A stretch of DNA of 64,000 nucleotides from Psychromonas arctica DSM 14288 (GCF_000482725.1 NZ_AXWP01000025.1:1-64000), one strand, 5' to 3'. Counted from the stretch's first letter, positions 41,367-53,304 are shown. Numbers and translations: made by a program. The notes: generated from the letters alone by a model not told the origin.

Positions 41367-42305
41367 TTAGCTTCGCTGTAATTTACCTAATAATTCCTCT
41401 AAACGCGGGCAAAGAGGCGCACTCACGGTCATCCGTTTTTCTAACACAGGGTGAAAGAAAGTAATATGTGCCGCATGTAAAAAGAGTCTGTTTAACCCTA
41501 AATCTTTCATCAAACTATCGAACTGTTTATCACCATAGCGCTCATCACAGGCAATATTATGACCTTTACATGCACTATGTACGCGTATTTGATGGGTTCT
41601 TCCTGTCACCGGGCTGGCTTCAACCAAGGTTGCACCTTCATAACGTTGAATAATTTTAAAATGTGTTTCTGAGGCTTTACCCAGTGGGCTAACTTTGACC
41701 ACTGAATCTTGTGCATTTTTTAATAATGGCTCGCGTACTAGGCGGTCTTTTTTATCCCACTGCCCTTTAACTAAAGCAAAGTACTGTTTTTTCATTGTTT
41801 TTTGACGAAGCTGCTCGTGTAGCGCACGTAACATACTGCGTTTTTTGGCGATTAATAAGCAACCCGAAGTTGCTTTATCCAAACGGTGCACCAATTCTAA
41901 AAAGCGAGCATCAGGTCTTAAGGCGCGTAATCCTTCGATGGCACCAAAATCTAGACCACTGCCACCATGAACCGCAAGGCCAGAAGGTTTATTGAGTATG
42001 ATTAAACCTTCATCTTCATAAACAATCTCTGATTCTAGATTTTTAATACTGTTAAGCTTAGGGGACGGTAACGCATTTTCCGGATCTACTTTTACTGGTG
42101 GGATACGAACACTATCGCCTACCTGTAGTTTATAATCGGGTTTGATGCGTTTTTTATTAACACGAACTTCTCCCTTGCGTACAATTCTATAGATCATGCT
42201 CTTAGGCACGCCCTTAAGATGTAAGCGAAGAAAGTTATCGATACGTTGTTGTGCATTTTCTTGAGCAATGTCAATAATGCGTACTGAGTGATTTATCTGT
42301 TCCAT
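41367..42305 (-). CDS. rluC: 23S rRNA pseudouridine synthase RluC
   Basis: A 312-residue RluA-type synthase that modifies uridines 955, 2504 and 2580 of 23S rRNA. An N-terminal S4 RNA-binding domain (about 18-75; RIDNFLRLHLKGVPKSMIY) precedes the catalytic domain with D143 in HRLDKATSGC. RTHQIRVHSACKGHNIACD is the conserved C-terminal block. It diverges from rne, the same neighbourhood as in E. coli, which supports RluC over RluA or RluD. Confidence 0.94.
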   Translation of the reverse strand: MEQINHSVRIIDIAQENAQQRIDNFLRLHLKGVPKSMIYRIVRKGEVRVNKKRIKPDYKLQVGDSVRIPPVKVDPENALPSPKLNSIKNLESEIVYEDEGLIILNKPSGLAVHGGSGLDFGAIEGLRALRPDARFLELVHRLDKATSGCLLIAKKRSMLRALHEQLRQKTMKKQYFALVKGQWDKKDRLVREPLLKNAQDSVVKVSPLGKASETHFKIIQRYEGATLVEASPVTGRTHQIRVHSACKGHNIACDERYGDKQFDSLMKDLGLNRLFLHAAHITFFHPVLEKRMTVSAPLCPRLEELLGKLQRS

Positions 42306-42636
42306 TCGTTAAGTTTATCACGCCTAATCACATAATATGTAAAAACTTTGTTGCTTGTAAGTAGATATAAATGCGACAATAACAAAGTTAATGCCTCGTG
42401 ATTTTAGGATTTTAAAAGCGCTAGTAGGCATAGCATTTTACGAAAGCAAATCAAATGATTAGAATGTAACGCTGCAGTGTTAAATTATTTTTGATTTAAC
42501 ACTTTTTTGTATCCGCTTTGTAACGCACCTCAGAATACTTCCAGTCGAGAGATTGTATAACCAGACATGAGGTCAAGCATGCAAAAACAGTTAGTACATA
42601 TAAAAATAACGAAAAAAATAAAACAAGAGTTCACAA
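42306..42636. other. rluC-rne divergent region and rne leader
   Basis: About 330 bp without a gene. E. coli rne has a long structured leader that lets RNase E tune its own mRNA. Here ACCTCA (42527-42532) pairs with TGAGGT (42568-42573) around a 35-base loop, ending about 63 bp before the rne start. Whether this equals the E. coli sensor hairpin is not settled. No promoter was chosen with confidence. Confidence 0.45.
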
Positions 42637-45600
42637 ATGAAAAGAATGTTAATCAACGCAACTCAAGCAGAAGAGTTACGTGTCGCCCTCGTTGACGGGC
42701 AAAAACTGTACGATCTTGATATCGAAAGTCCAGGTCACGAACAAAAGAAAGCAAACATTTATAAAGGTAAAATCACACGTGTTGAAGCAAGTTTAGAAGC
42801 AGCATTTGTAGACTACGGCGCTGACCGCCATGGTTTTTTACCACTTAAAGACATTGCTCGAAACTACTTTCCAGAAGGATATTCATTCAAAGGCCGCCCT
42901 AACATCAAAGATGTTATTAAAGAAGGCCAAGAAGTTATTATTCAAATCGAAAAAGAAGAACGTGGTAATAAAGGTGCAGCACTCACTACCTTTATTAGTT
43001 TAGCAGGTAGCTATTTAGTTCTAATGCCAAATAACCCTAGAGCTGGCGGAATTTCACGTCGCATAGAAGGTGATGAGCGTACTGAATTAAAAGCAGCATT
43101 ATCTGACCTTAAATTACCAAATGGTATGGGTTTGATTGTCCGCACTGCAGGCGTAGGTAAATCGGCTGAAGAATTAGAATGGGATTTAAACGTTCTGGTT
43201 AATCACTGGCAGGCCATCGACCAAGCTTCTAAAACTAAAGCAGCTCCTTTTTTAATCCATCGTGAAAGCAACGTTATTGTTCGTTCTATTCGTGATTATC
43301 TTCGCCGTGATATTGGCGAGATTGTGATTGACCATGCTAAGACTTTTGAATTAGCAAAAAATCATATTGAAATGATCCGTCCTGATTACGTTAATCGCCT
43401 TAAACTATACCAAGGTGAGATCCCTCTCTTTACACATTACCAAGTTGAAAGCCAAATTGAATCAGCTTTCCAACGTGAAGTTCGTTTACCTTCTGGTGGC
43501 TCAATTGTTATTGACCCAACTGAAGCACTAACTTCTATCGACATCAACTCTGCGCGTGCAACACGTGGTGGCGATATCGAAGAAACGGCGTTTAATACCA
43601 ACTTAGAAGCCGCTGAAGAAATTGCTCGTCAATTACGTTTACGTGACCTGGGTGGTTTAGTGGTTATCGATTTCATCGATATGACACCTGCTCGCCATCA
43701 ACGTGAAGTTGAAAACAGAATGCGTGAATCTGTACGTCAAGATAGAGCGCGAATTCAATTAGGTCGTATTTCACGTTTTGGTCTAATGGAAATGTCTCGT
43801 CAACGTATTCGTCCTTCTTTAGGTGAATCTGCATCGCGTGTTTGTCCACGCTGTCATGGCCAAGGTACAATTCGTGATAATGACTCTTTATCACTTGCAA
43901 TCCTACGTTTGATTGAAGAGGAAGGACTTAAAGAAAATACGGCTCAAATTCAGGCACGTGTACCGGTTGCCGTAGCTGCTTATTTGTTAAATGAAAAACG
44001 AAAATCAGTTGCTAAAATCGAAAATCGTCATAATTGTGAAGTTTACATCATACCTGACGCAAATCTGCTTACGCCTCATTTTGAAGTGAAGCGTACGCGT
44101 AAAGACGGTAAAGAAGACATCAATTACGATGCACTTGAAAAGCAGCATACAGTCTACATTCCTAATATCGCTCAGATAGAAAGTAATGAAATTGAGGAAC
44201 CTTTATTAACTGGCTTTAGTGCGCCAAATAAAGAAACTGCAGCTGTTGAGACTAAAGTTGCTCCACAAGCTGTGGTTGCTCCGACGACTTCTATATTCAC
44301 TAAAATAGTGCAATCTATTGCAAAATTCTTCAGTGATGATTCAAAAAAAGAAGCAGAAGTAAAACCAGAGACGTCTCCTCAACCGGAAGAGAAAAAAGAG
44401 CAACCTCGTAATACGCGTAACCCACGTAATACTAAAGGTAATCAGAATCGTACCCGTAACCCTCGTAACGACCGCACTGATCGTAACGATAAAACAACGG
44501 ATAATAGTACTGAACGCCGCAGCAATCGTAAGTCGCCAGATCGCAAAGCAACACAGCAGACTAAAAAATACGAAAGCGAAGCAAAACCGGTTCAAGAGAA
44601 CAACGACAAAGATAATAACCAAGAAGTTATCGTCGCACGCCGTAAGCGCCGTAACATGCGTAAAAAAGTTCGTGTTCAACAGCCTGAAAATACGGTCGAG
44701 ACCAACAAGGTAGAAAGCGCAGATATTGCTGATGCAAAAGTTGAAACAAATCATCAACCAGCAGCAGTAGAAACGAAAAAACCGAAAGCTAAGGTTAAAA
44801 AATCTCCTGAAGAAACTAAGCAAACTCAAGTAACAGAAACACCTGCTGCTAATGATGCTAAAGACTCAAAAGAGAACGAAACTTCAGAGCAAGCTAATCA
44901 AGAAGCTCATACGCCTGTTACTATTCCTAGCCGTCGCTCACGTTACTTGCGCAACAATGGACAACGTAATAACAAACGTAACCAAGAGAATGCAGATGAA
45001 GTAGCAGTAACCAGTCGCTACCCTGAATCAGACGATCAAGCAGTTGAAGAAAATTCAGTACAAGCCACTGTTCCTGTTGCCGAAAATGTTAATAACATTG
45101 CGGATAAGCAAGCACCTCAACAGGAAGCTGAACAACTACAAAAAAGTATTCAACAAGTGCCTGTAACAGCCGCTGAAAAGATCTTACCGATTGCAAAAAA
45201 ATCTGCAGCTGTTAAATCAGAAATAGCAGAGCAGTTAGCAACAACGCCTAGCGAACAGCCAGTAGTTGAAAAAACCGATGACGTTGATACTGTAGAAGTT
45301 GAAACTGCAAAGGTTGAAGCTCCTAAAGCTGAGGAAACTAACGTTGATGAAACTAAGGTTGAAGCAACTAAACTTGAGCAAACTGTCGCTGAAGTTAAGG
45401 TAGAAGAAATTAAGGCTGAAGAAGTTGAAACTGAAATCGTGCCTGTTGTGGATAAAGTAGAAGACGTTGCACAAGTTGTTAGCAACCAATCGACCTCAAG
45501 TTTGCGCGGCACCGTCAGCAACGCTAAGGGTAAATCAACTTCAGCAATGGTTAAAACAATTTCAGAGCCTTTAGATTTAACTAAAGAGATTCAAATTGTA

Positions 45601-45702
45601 GCTGCAACTGAACGCCAAGTAATTGTGAAAGCTTCACAACAAGCCGGTAGTTCATTCGCAAGTAACCGAGCAAGTAGCGAAATGGTAAAAACTTCTTTAT
45701 AA
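42637..45702 (+). CDS. rne: ribonuclease E
   Basis: The 1021-residue essential endoribonuclease and degradosome scaffold. The N-terminal half has the S1 domain (about 35-125), the 5' sensor and the DNase I-like domain with metal-binding D302 (SIDINS) and the later Asp in VVIDFIDM, then the Zn-link CPRC. Residues about 550-567 ([15 protein letters not shown]) form an amphipathic helix like the membrane anchor. The C-terminal half is low complexity: an Arg/Asn-rich segment ([17 protein letters not shown]), [17 protein letters not shown], and a Val/Glu/Lys repeat near 885-945, ending in a conserved tail that binds PNPase in relatives. Start and first 100 residues match E. coli almost exactly. 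Confidence 0.97.
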   Translation: MKRMLINATQAEELRVALVDGQKLYDLDIESPGHEQKKANIYKGKITRVEASLEAAFVDYGADRHGFLPLKDIARNYFPEGYSFKGRPNIKDVIKEGQEVIIQIEKEERGNKGAALTTFISLAGSYLVLMPNNPRAGGISRRIEGDERTELKAALSDLKLPNGMGLIVRTAGVGKSAEELEWDLNVLVNHWQAIDQASKTKAAPFLIHRESNVIVRSIRDYLRRDIGEIVIDHAKTFELAKNHIEMIRPDYVNRLKLYQGEIPLFTHYQVESQIESAFQREVRLPSGGSIVIDPTEALTSIDINSARATRGGDIEETAFNTNLEAAEEIARQLRLRDLGGLVVIDFIDMTPARHQREVENRMRESVRQDRARIQLGRISRFGLMEMSRQRIRPSLGESASRVCPRCHGQGTIRDNDSLSLAILRLIEEEGLKENTAQIQARVPVAVAAYLLNEKRKSVAKIENRHNCEVYIIPDANLLTPHFEVKRTRKDGKEDINYDALEKQHTVYIPNIAQIESNEIEEPLLTGFSAPNKETAAVETKVAPQAVVAPTTSIFTKIVQSIAKFFSDDSKKEAEVKPETSPQPEEKKEQPRNTRNPRNTKGNQNRTRNPRNDRTDRNDKTTDNSTERRSNRKSPDRKATQQTKKYESEAKPVQENNDKDNNQEVIVARRKRRNMRKKVRVQQPENTVETNKVESADIADAKVETNHQPAAVETKKPKAKVKKSPEETKQTQVTETPAANDAKDSKENETSEQANQEAHTPVTIPSRRSRYLRNNGQRNNKRNQENADEVAVTSRYPESDDQAVEENSVQATVPVAENVNNIADKQAPQQEAEQLQKSIQQVPVTAAEKILPIAKKSAAVKSEIAEQLATTPSEQPVVEKTDDVDTVEVETAKVEAPKAEETNVDETKVEATKLEQTVAEVKVEEIKAEEVETEIVPVVDKVEDVAQVVSNQSTSSLRGTVSNAKGKSTSAMVKTISEPLDLTKEIQIVAATERQVIVKASQQAGSSFASNRASSEMVKTSL

Positions 45703-45728
45703 TTTAGTAGTTTTTACCTATCAATGAG

Positions 45729-45762
45729 AACGGATATTTCGATGAGATATCCGTTTTTTTTT
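45729..45762 (+). terminator. terminator after rne
   Basis: AACGGATAT/ATATCCGTT stem followed by a long T run. Confidence 0.92.
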
Positions 45763-45829
45763 ACTGAAATTGTCAGTTCAAAAGTTTAGTATTAATAAAC
45801 TTTATCAATTATTAATTAGCGCAGTTTAA

Positions 45830-46822
<993 letters not shown>

Positions 46823-46848
46823 TAACTTTTACAAACTAGTGTACAAAA

Positions 46849-46873
46849 AAAGACTGCATTTGCAGTCTTTTTT
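46849..46873. terminator. bidirectional terminator between trxB and folD
   Basis: AAAGACTGCA/TGCAGTCTTT stem with a 2-base loop, A run before and T run after. It serves both converging genes. Confidence 0.92.
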
Positions 46874-46926
46874 TATTTATGAAAATAATGATAAACAGAA
46901 AAATTAGTTAACAATATTCACGCAAA

Positions 46927-47781
46927 TTATGAGTGAAATTCATTACAAGCGAACAACGTATTTTCAATTAATGTTGCTACTGTCATTGGCCCTACACCAC
47001 CTGGTACTGGTGATATCCATGCCGCTCTTTCTTTCGCTACATCAAACTCTACATCACCGGTTATTTTACCATTTTCTAAACGATTAATACCTACATCTAA
47101 TACAATTGCACCTTCTTTTACCCATGCACCGGGAATAAAGTTGGCTTGTCCACGTGCAACCACTAAGACTTCAGCTTGACGAACATGGTACTCAAGATCC
47201 CTAGTAAAACGATGACAAGTGGTGGTAGTACATCCCGCTAATAAAAGCTCTAACGTCATCGGACGCCCCACTATGTTTGAGGCACCAACAACTACAGCGT
47301 GCATACCACGAATATCAACACCAATTGCTTCAATCATAGAGATCATGCCACGCGGAGTACACGATCTTAATAAGGGGATACGTTGTGCTAAACGGCCAAC
47401 ATTGTAAGGATGAAACCCATCTACGTCTTTGCTTGGAGTAATACGCTCTATCACCGATGTTTCATCTAACCCATCAGACAATGGAAATTGCACTAAAATA
47501 CCATCAATGGTCTTATCGTCATTCAATTCGTCAATTAATGCTAATAATGTCTCTTGAGAAGTTGATTCTGGTAAATCATAAGCTTTCGAAGCAAACCCTA
47601 CTTTTTCACAGGTACGGCGCTTACTTTGTACATATATTTGTGAAGCAGGATCGCCCCCTACCAATATAACGGCAAGTCCAGGTACGCGTAACCCTTTTTC
47701 TTTCCGTTTATTTACACCCGCAGTTACCTTATCGGTAATTGCAGCGGCAATCGCTTTTCCATCAATGATTTGTGCGGACAT
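46927..47781 (-). CDS. folD: FolD bifunctional methylenetetrahydrofolate dehydrogenase/cyclohydrolase
   Basis: A 284-residue cytoplasmic enzyme that interconverts 5,10-methylene- and 10-formyl-tetrahydrofolate with NADP. The catalytic Lys lies in [14 protein letters not shown], the folate segment in [12 protein letters not shown], the NADP loop in GASNIVGRP and the tail in [14 protein letters not shown]. The ATG at 47781 is chosen; the in-frame TTG just before it would add only one residue. Single gene. Confidence 0.97.
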   Translation of the reverse strand: MSAQIIDGKAIAAAITDKVTAGVNKRKEKGLRVPGLAVILVGGDPASQIYVQSKRRTCEKVGFASKAYDLPESTSQETLLALIDELNDDKTIDGILVQFPLSDGLDETSVIERITPSKDVDGFHPYNVGRLAQRIPLLRSCTPRGMISMIEAIGVDIRGMHAVVVGASNIVGRPMTLELLLAGCTTTTCHRFTRDLEYHVRQAEVLVVARGQANFIPGAWVKEGAIVLDVGINRLENGKITGDVEFDVAKERAAWISPVPGGVGPMTVATLIENTLFACNEFHS

Positions 47782-48061
47782 CAAACATTACTCTTTTTAG
47801 TTAAAAAAATTCCACGCTATTGTCGCAAAAGTCACTTAAAATGTCACATCAAAGATACAAAATTTAGTAACTTAGCGTTAGGGTTTTAAGGTAATATCCT
47901 GACTTTAAATCAAAATTAGTTGGTTTTTTATTTAACGCAGTAAGTTACTTGAAAAATAGGCTGATATTAATATAAGTATTCAATAATATGTTGCTCCGAG
48001 TTATGTGAATAACAGCATCTATCTTTACATTCTTGAGTATTGAAACCATGAGAAGTCATCT

Positions 48062-50254
48062 ATGCAAAACCCTTTAACGTTGATGGTTAGACGCTTAATT
48101 TCCGACTCCAATGCCCACTCTGGTTTTAGAGTCGTGATTGCAATGACCTGTACTTTTATCCCTGCTATATTTGATCTCGATATTGGTTTATTTGAACAAT
48201 CCAATTTAGCCATTTCATTGTCACTATGTTTAGGGGTAATGGCTTCAGCGATTGTAGAGGTAGATGAAAATACTAAAGACAGACAAAAGTTCATTGCAAC
48301 CGTCATAGCCTGTTTTTTTATCGCCGCATCCAGTGTGGAACTGTTACTGCCCTACCCACTTTTTTTTGCCATTGGTTTAGGCACATCTTCCTTTGCATTT
48401 ATGATGTTGGCAAGTTTAGGTATGCATTATAGTAAAATTGGCTTTGGTGCCATTTTAATTGCTATCTATACCATGATAGGACATCGAGATAACGTTGCTT
48501 GGTTTGAACAACCATTGTTATTAGCCATAGGCGTATTATGGTATGGATTATTTGCTATTTTTTGGTCCCATTTTAGCCCTAACCGCACTATTCGGGAACA
48601 ACTGGCACAACTATTTTATGCCATCAGCCGTTATCAACATCAAAAATCAGACCTCTTTGATGCTCAAAAAGGTAATTCACGAAAAGCCATCACTGAAACA
48701 CGACAAAAATTAGCCCAACTGAATATCAGTATAATGGTGCGATTAGAATCATCACGGGATATGATTCGAGGTCAATACCGAGCAAATAACCACCAGCGCG
48801 AATTGAGTTTATTAAATCAATACTATTTGGTCGCGGAGCAAATACATGAACGTATTAGCGCTAGCCAATACTTATATAGCCAACTAGAGCATACCTTTGG
48901 TCGCAGTCAAATTCTAGAAGGCTTTCACCAACTATTTTTACAACTCAGCGATGATTGTCATATGCTGGGTGCCAGTATCAATGATAAAAAACAATACCAA
49001 CACTCAAGACGTTTGAAGTGGACTATTCACGCCCTTTCAGATCAACTTTATTTATTAAAGCAAAAACTGCAATTATTTGATAATAATCAAGAGGCAATGC
49101 AAGCTTTACAAGCTATCTACGACAACCTCGAAGGGATAGATTGCTTGCTCGTTTCTTTGGAAGATATTCATAAGCTTCATAAATCAGGACATAGCGACCC
49201 GATTATCGTTGATAATGAGCCACAACTTAAAAACTCATTCTGGAAAAGCATTCACGATGCATACCTACAAAAAACCGGCGTATATAAGCATGCGGTACGG
49301 ATCAGTTTATCGCTGGTATTTGCCTATTTAATTCAAGTTCAATTCCAACTTCATAACGGCTTCTGGATTTTATCGACGGTGCTGTTTGTTTGCCAGCCTA
49401 GTTTTAGCGAGACTCGTAAACGTTTAGTGTTAAGGAGTTTTGGCACCCTACTCGGTATTTTAATGTGTTTCCCGGCGTTCATATTGATCGAGAATATTCC
49501 CGTACAAATTGTATTAATGATTTTATCTGCCTTTTTATTCATTAATTACGTCAGAACAAACTACGGTTTAGCCGTTATTTTTATCACTTTATTCGTGATG
49601 TTCTTAACTAATTTACTCGCACATTCCGGAGTCGATGTCTTATATGAGCGAATTTATGAAACCATCATAGGCTGTGTGTTGAGTGCAATAGCGATCAGCG
49701 TTATTTATCCTGATTGGCAGTTCAAACGTTTTCCCGCAATGGTCAATGGTTTATTGCTCAATAGCAGTCGTTATTTCAAGCAAATCGCTCAGCAGTACCA
49801 GTTTGGTCGTAGTGAAAGTATGGTTTTCAGACAAACCCGTTTTGCTTCTTTTAAAGCGGATGCAGGTTTAACCACTGCTTGGCAAAGTATGTTATTTGAA
49901 CCAAGTTCAAAACAGCACCTTAAACAAGAAATGTATGGACTAGTAAACCGTTGTGATGCGCTCAACTGCTATATGGCAGCACTCTCTTCACATCGTCATA
50001 AAATAGAGACTCATCAAGATTTAGCAATATTACAGCGTCTTTTTGATAGCACCGCAGAACAAATTTTATATACCTACCGGCCGGAGCTAAAACAGACAGC
50101 AATTGATAAAATTGAGATTGAATCTTTTGAATCTTATAAACAAGGTTTATCAGATGAATCCAAATTAATCGTTGAACAATTACGTTTAATTGCTTTTACC
50201 GCCATGGATATTCAAGTACTACTGCAACAAATTGAAAGTAAAGTCTCAGATTAA
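48062..50254 (+). CDS. yccS: YccS/YhfK family inner-membrane protein (FUSC domain)
   Basis: A 730-residue protein with two clusters of TM segments (about 20-160 and 400-530) separated by a long soluble helical part, the layout of YccS. The N-terminal domain is FUSC-like and the second cluster includes GFWILSTVLFVCQPSFSETRK region motifs shared with aromatic acid exporters. The transported substrate is unknown. tusE begins 79 bp later. In E. coli yccS, yccA and tusE (yccK) are near each other, so this is partly conserved synteny. Confidence 0.88.
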   Translation: MQNPLTLMVRRLISDSNAHSGFRVVIAMTCTFIPAIFDLDIGLFEQSNLAISLSLCLGVMASAIVEVDENTKDRQKFIATVIACFFIAASSVELLLPYPLFFAIGLGTSSFAFMMLASLGMHYSKIGFGAILIAIYTMIGHRDNVAWFEQPLLLAIGVLWYGLFAIFWSHFSPNRTIREQLAQLFYAISRYQHQKSDLFDAQKGNSRKAITETRQKLAQLNISIMVRLESSRDMIRGQYRANNHQRELSLLNQYYLVAEQIHERISASQYLYSQLEHTFGRSQILEGFHQLFLQLSDDCHMLGASINDKKQYQHSRRLKWTIHALSDQLYLLKQKLQLFDNNQEAMQALQAIYDNLEGIDCLLVSLEDIHKLHKSGHSDPIIVDNEPQLKNSFWKSIHDAYLQKTGVYKHAVRISLSLVFAYLIQVQFQLHNGFWILSTVLFVCQPSFSETRKRLVLRSFGTLLGILMCFPAFILIENIPVQIVLMILSAFLFINYVRTNYGLAVIFITLFVMFLTNLLAHSGVDVLYERIYETIIGCVLSAIAISVIYPDWQFKRFPAMVNGLLLNSSRYFKQIAQQYQFGRSESMVFRQTRFASFKADAGLTTAWQSMLFEPSSKQHLKQEMYGLVNRCDALNCYMAALSSHRHKIETHQDLAILQRLFDSTAEQILYTYRPELKQTAIDKIEIESFESYKQGLSDESKLIVEQLRLIAFTAMDIQVLLQQIESKVSD

Positions 50255-50333
50255 TATTTTTGAATAGGCAACTGAATATTTTTGATATAGAATTTTGCAC
50301 CCATTAAGCGTTCATTAGTTAGAGGAATTAAAC

Positions 50334-50660
50334 TTGATATTTAACGGTCAAGAAATAGCAACAGATGCGCAGGGTTACCTACTTGATGCTAAGGGTTGGG
50401 ATGTATCTCTCGCGGCTGCTATCGCTGATTTAGAAAACATCACCATGACCGACGAGCATTGGCAAGTTATCTATTTTGTACGCGATTTTTATGAGCAGTT
50501 TAATACCTCTCCGGCAATACGCGCATTAGTAAAGGCGATGCAAAACAAGTATGGCGCGGAGAAAATAAATAGCCGTTATTTATACCGATTATTCCCAGAC
50601 GGGCCAGCAAAACAAGCGACTAAAATTGCCGGTTTACCTAAACCTGCACGATGTATATAA
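50334..50660 (+). CDS. tusE: sulfurtransferase TusE (DsrC family)
   Basis: A 108-residue protein that receives sulphur from TusBCD and passes it to MnmA for 2-thiouridine in tRNA. The penultimate Cys107 in KPARCI is the sulphur-carrying residue. [14 protein letters not shown] and [17 protein letters not shown] are near-identical to E. coli. Start is TTG at 50334 with AGAGGA seven bases upstream; the N-terminus then matches relatives. It precedes efpL by 23 bp. Confidence 0.96.
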   Translation: MIFNGQEIATDAQGYLLDAKGWDVSLAAAIADLENITMTDEHWQVIYFVRDFYEQFNTSPAIRALVKAMQNKYGAEKINSRYLYRLFPDGPAKQATKIAGLPKPARCI

Positions 50661-50683
50661 GCACTACATAAAGGAAATATAAT

Positions 50684-51250
50684 ATGCCTAAGGCAAGTGA
50701 TATCAAAAAAAATACAGCTGTTGAATTTAACAACAGTGTTTACATTATCAAAGACATTGAACGCTCAGTACCTCAGGGCCGTGCAGGTGGTAGTTTATAT
50801 CGCATGCGTATGTACGATGTAGTATCCGGCGCAAAAACCGACGAAACCTTTAAAGACAGCGATATGTTAACACTGGCTGACTTAATTCGTCGTAATGTTA
50901 TGTTTTCATACCTTGATGGTGATGAGCTAGTATTCATGGACAACGAAGACTACACGCCATACAACTTAAATAAAGAAAGCATCGCTGATGAAGTTTTATT
51001 TATTGATGAAAATACACAGGGTCTACAAGTCGTTATTGTTGATGGCTCACCCGTTGGTGTTGAATTACCAGCCAGTGTCGATTTAACTATTGTAGAAACA
51101 GACCCATCAATCAAAGGCGGTTCAGCGACTGCACGTACTAAACCAGCTATTTTATCTACTGGTTTAACCGTACAAGTGCCTGAGCATATTTCAACTGGCG
51201 ACAAAATACGTGTAAACACTACTGAGAAGAAATTTATGGGTCGCGCATAA
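50684..51250 (+). CDS. efpL: elongation factor P-like protein EfpL (YeiP)
   Basis: A 188-residue EF-P paralogue with KOW, OB and C-terminal domains. The loop that reaches the peptidyl transferase centre reads PQGRAGGS with Arg33 at its tip, where EF-P has a modified Lys. That is the hallmark of YeiP/EfpL, reported to help ribosomes past proline stretches and other stalling motifs without modification. [10 protein letters not shown] and the terminal KKFMGRA fit the subfamily. It lies 23 bp after tusE; a strong terminator follows at 51356. Confidence 0.94.
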   Translation: MPKASDIKKNTAVEFNNSVYIIKDIERSVPQGRAGGSLYRMRMYDVVSGAKTDETFKDSDMLTLADLIRRNVMFSYLDGDELVFMDNEDYTPYNLNKESIADEVLFIDENTQGLQVVIVDGSPVGVELPASVDLTIVETDPSIKGGSATARTKPAILSTGLTVQVPEHISTGDKIRVNTTEKKFMGRA

Positions 51251-51355
51251 CTTTAATGTCGATTCTAATCTAACAATGTAGGTCTACACTAAATCTACCT
51301 TAGGAAAACCATTCCCCTTTTAAGTAATTGAGGGTATTCGGTAAACTCCTCGATA

Positions 51356-51384
51356 AGAAGCCGGTTTTAAAACCGGCTTCTCTT
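51356..51384 (+). terminator. palindromic terminator after efpL
   Basis: AGAAGCCGGTTTT pairs perfectly with AAAACCGGCTTCT, then CTTT. The T tract is short, but the stem is strong. Confidence 0.8.
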
Positions 51385-51511
51385 TACACTGCAATAAAAG
51401 ATTTTGCGATACCTCAATAAATAATTTTCAAAAATCATCCTTTCCTTAAAAACGTGATCGTCTTCAATACTAAACCAACCAATACAATCCATTATGTCGT
51501 ATGTCTATGTA

Positions 51512-51668
51512 ATACCAACTCGACTAACTGATCGATCTTACAGGTTAAAAGGAACTATTTTCGCGTTAAAATTTTTGTAAAGGGAACAACCATTTATGGC
51601 AACTTTTGCCTTAAACTAGCTCCTTTTTCCTGCGTAACATTTGATCATTAAATTAACGAAATTGGTAT
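51512..51668 (+). repeat. 160-bp interspersed element, copy B
   Basis: Begins ATACCAA and ends TTGGTAT, a 7-bp perfect terminal inverted repeat. Interior blocks GGTTAAAAGGAA, ATTTTCGCGTTAAAATTT, AAAGGGAACAA and GCCTTAAACTAGCTCCTTTT are nearly identical to copy C (59489-59650) and recognisable in copy A (30173-30334). Noncoding. Confidence 0.85.
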
Positions 51669-51752
51669 AAATAGTGTATGAATGTGTCAAGCAACCTGCT
51701 ATTTTAAGACTATTGATTGTTAACTGATTTATTTCTAAAAATGGGATTTACT

Positions 51753-52688
51753 ATGGATATTTTGTTTGAGTACTTTTTAAGAATAGAAATTTTTATTCTT
51801 GTGTTAGTGATCGTTATTTTAAAGTCATCAATCATTTTTGTTCCGCAAAATCGAGCTTACATGATTGAAAGATTTGGTAAATACCAATCAACTCGAGAAG
51901 CAGGCCTTAATTTTATTATTCCGTTTATAGATCGTATTGGTGCTGATAGATCGTTAAAAGAACAAGCTGTCGATGTACCGAGTCAAAGTGCGATCACTCG
52001 GGATAACATTTCACTTAGTGTCGATGGAGTTTTGTATTTCAGAGTGTTAGATCCGGTGAAGGCCAGTTACGGCGTAGATGATTATGTGTTTGCAGTGACA
52101 CAATTATCACAAACAACTATGCGTTCTGAATTAGGTAAAATGGAATTAGATAAAACCTTTGAAGAGCGTGATGTACTCAATACCAACATAGTTGCAGCTA
52201 TTAATGAGGCATCTGGCCCATGGGGCATACAAGTTTTACGTTATGAGATAAAAGATATTGTACCACCGCAAACAGTAATGGAAGCGATGGAAACACAGAT
52301 GAAAGCAGAACGTATTAAACGTGCTCAAATTTTAGAATCTGAGGGTGATCGCCAAGCGGCTATTAACGTTGCCGAAGGTAAAAAGCGTTCTGTGGTTTTA
52401 AATGCTGAAGCGGAAAAAGAAGAGCAAGTATTAAGAGCTCAAGGTGAAGCACAAGCAATTATTGCCGTTGCAAAAGCGCAAGCAGAATCATTACGCATGG
52501 TCGGTGAAGCAGCTAATACAGTGGAAGGTCAAAAGGCGATTCAACTCGACTTAGCGACTAAAGCAATTGAAGCAAAAGCAGCAATCGCAAAAGAATCATC
52601 TGTTGTGTTATTACCGGATAGTGGTAATGATGCAGCATCAATGGTTGCACAAGCTATGACTATTATTAATAGCTTAAATAAAGGCTAA
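51753..52688 (+). CDS. qmcA: SPFH/stomatin-like membrane protease-associated protein QmcA
   Basis: A 311-residue protein with one N-terminal TM segment (about 8-27), an SPFH/band 7 domain (about 35-190) and a C-terminal coiled coil rich in Glu, Lys and Ala. The N-terminus of the domain (FVPQNRAYMIERFGKY) and WGIQVLRYEIKDIVPP are diagnostic. QmcA forms large assemblies at the inner membrane with its NfeD partner and is linked to FtsH-type quality control. I start at ATG 51753, preceded by GGGA; earlier in-frame TTG and ATG lack an SD. nfeD starts 2 bp after the stop. Confidence 0.9.
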   Translation: MDILFEYFLRIEIFILVLVIVILKSSIIFVPQNRAYMIERFGKYQSTREAGLNFIIPFIDRIGADRSLKEQAVDVPSQSAITRDNISLSVDGVLYFRVLDPVKASYGVDDYVFAVTQLSQTTMRSELGKMELDKTFEERDVLNTNIVAAINEASGPWGIQVLRYEIKDIVPPQTVMEAMETQMKAERIKRAQILESEGDRQAAINVAEGKKRSVVLNAEAEKEEQVLRAQGEAQAIIAVAKAQAESLRMVGEAANTVEGQKAIQLDLATKAIEAKAAIAKESSVVLLPDSGNDAASMVAQAMTIINSLNKG

Positions 52689-52690
52689 TT

Positions 52691-53155
52691 ATGGACTACT
52701 TACTTTCTCACCTGCCAGAGATATTAATCGTATTAGGATTAATCATGTTGGCGACCGAAGTACTAGTATTAGGTTTCTCAACCTTTGTACTCTTTTTCCT
52801 TGGTATTGGTACAATAATTACGGGTTTATTGATGCTGCTAGGGATGCTATCGGAAACGATGTTGAGTGCACTGTTAGCAATCGCCATTATCTCTAGTATT
52901 GTAGCGGTGATCAGTTGGAAGCCGATGAAACGTATGCAAAATAATGTAACATTAAATCAAGCTAACAATGACATGATAGGTCATCAATTTACTTTATCTG
53001 AAGATTTAGCCCTAGGGAAAACAATCACCCACCGTTACTCTGGGATTGATTGGCAAGTTAAAGCAAAACAGCCTCTAACTGCTGGTACAGAAGTGAGTAT
53101 CGTAAAAATGGAAGTGGGTTTACTAACAGTTGAGCCGGTTAAAGAATCAGTTTAA
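52691..53155 (+). CDS. NfeD-like membrane protein (YbbJ type)
   Basis: A 154-residue protein with three TM segments in the first 75 residues and a C-terminal OB-fold (about 85-150) typical of short NfeD proteins. These are paired with SPFH partners almost universally. It starts 2 bp after qmcA. The serine-protease domain of long NfeD proteins is absent. In E. coli the equivalent pair is qmcA-ybbJ. Confidence 0.88.
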   Translation: MDYLLSHLPEILIVLGLIMLATEVLVLGFSTFVLFFLGIGTIITGLLMLLGMLSETMLSALLAIAIISSIVAVISWKPMKRMQNNVTLNQANNDMIGHQFTLSEDLALGKTITHRYSGIDWQVKAKQPLTAGTEVSIVKMEVGLLTVEPVKESV

Positions 53156-53240
53156 TAGAACTTACCTATTACCTTGACTAAGCATTTATCAAATCTTTTT
53201 TTGCTTATCTAAATGAACCGACTCTATTACTGGATTGGGC

Positions 53241-53304
53241 CATAGAAGTACCGAGTCATAGATGTTTCGGGTCATAGACGCATCGAATCATAAATCCGTA
53301 AGGC
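53241..53304. repeat. 16-bp imperfect tandem repeat, four copies
   Basis: Units start at 53241, 53257, 53273 and 53289. Each begins CATAGA or CATAAA and the period is exactly 16. The second half of the unit is variable (for example AGTACCGAGT, TGTTTCGGGT, CGCATCGAAT). Confidence 0.75.

Larger units (their letters stand above)
51251..51752. other. intergenic, efpL to qmcA
   Basis: About 500 bp. It holds the efpL terminator (51356-51384) and copy B of the 160-bp element (51512-51668), which ends 84 bp before the qmcA start. No other gene-like structure was seen. Confidence 0.7.

Noticed and set aside
44341-44829. Long open frame on the minus strand inside rne
   Set aside because: It is antisense to the low-complexity RNase E tail; its Phe/Leu-rich composition is a by-product of Lys/Glu/Asn codons.
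45150-45521. Ser/Thr/Val-rich minus-strand frame inside rne
   Set aside because: Reflects the repeated Val/Glu/Lys codons of rne on the other strand; no ribosome-binding site.
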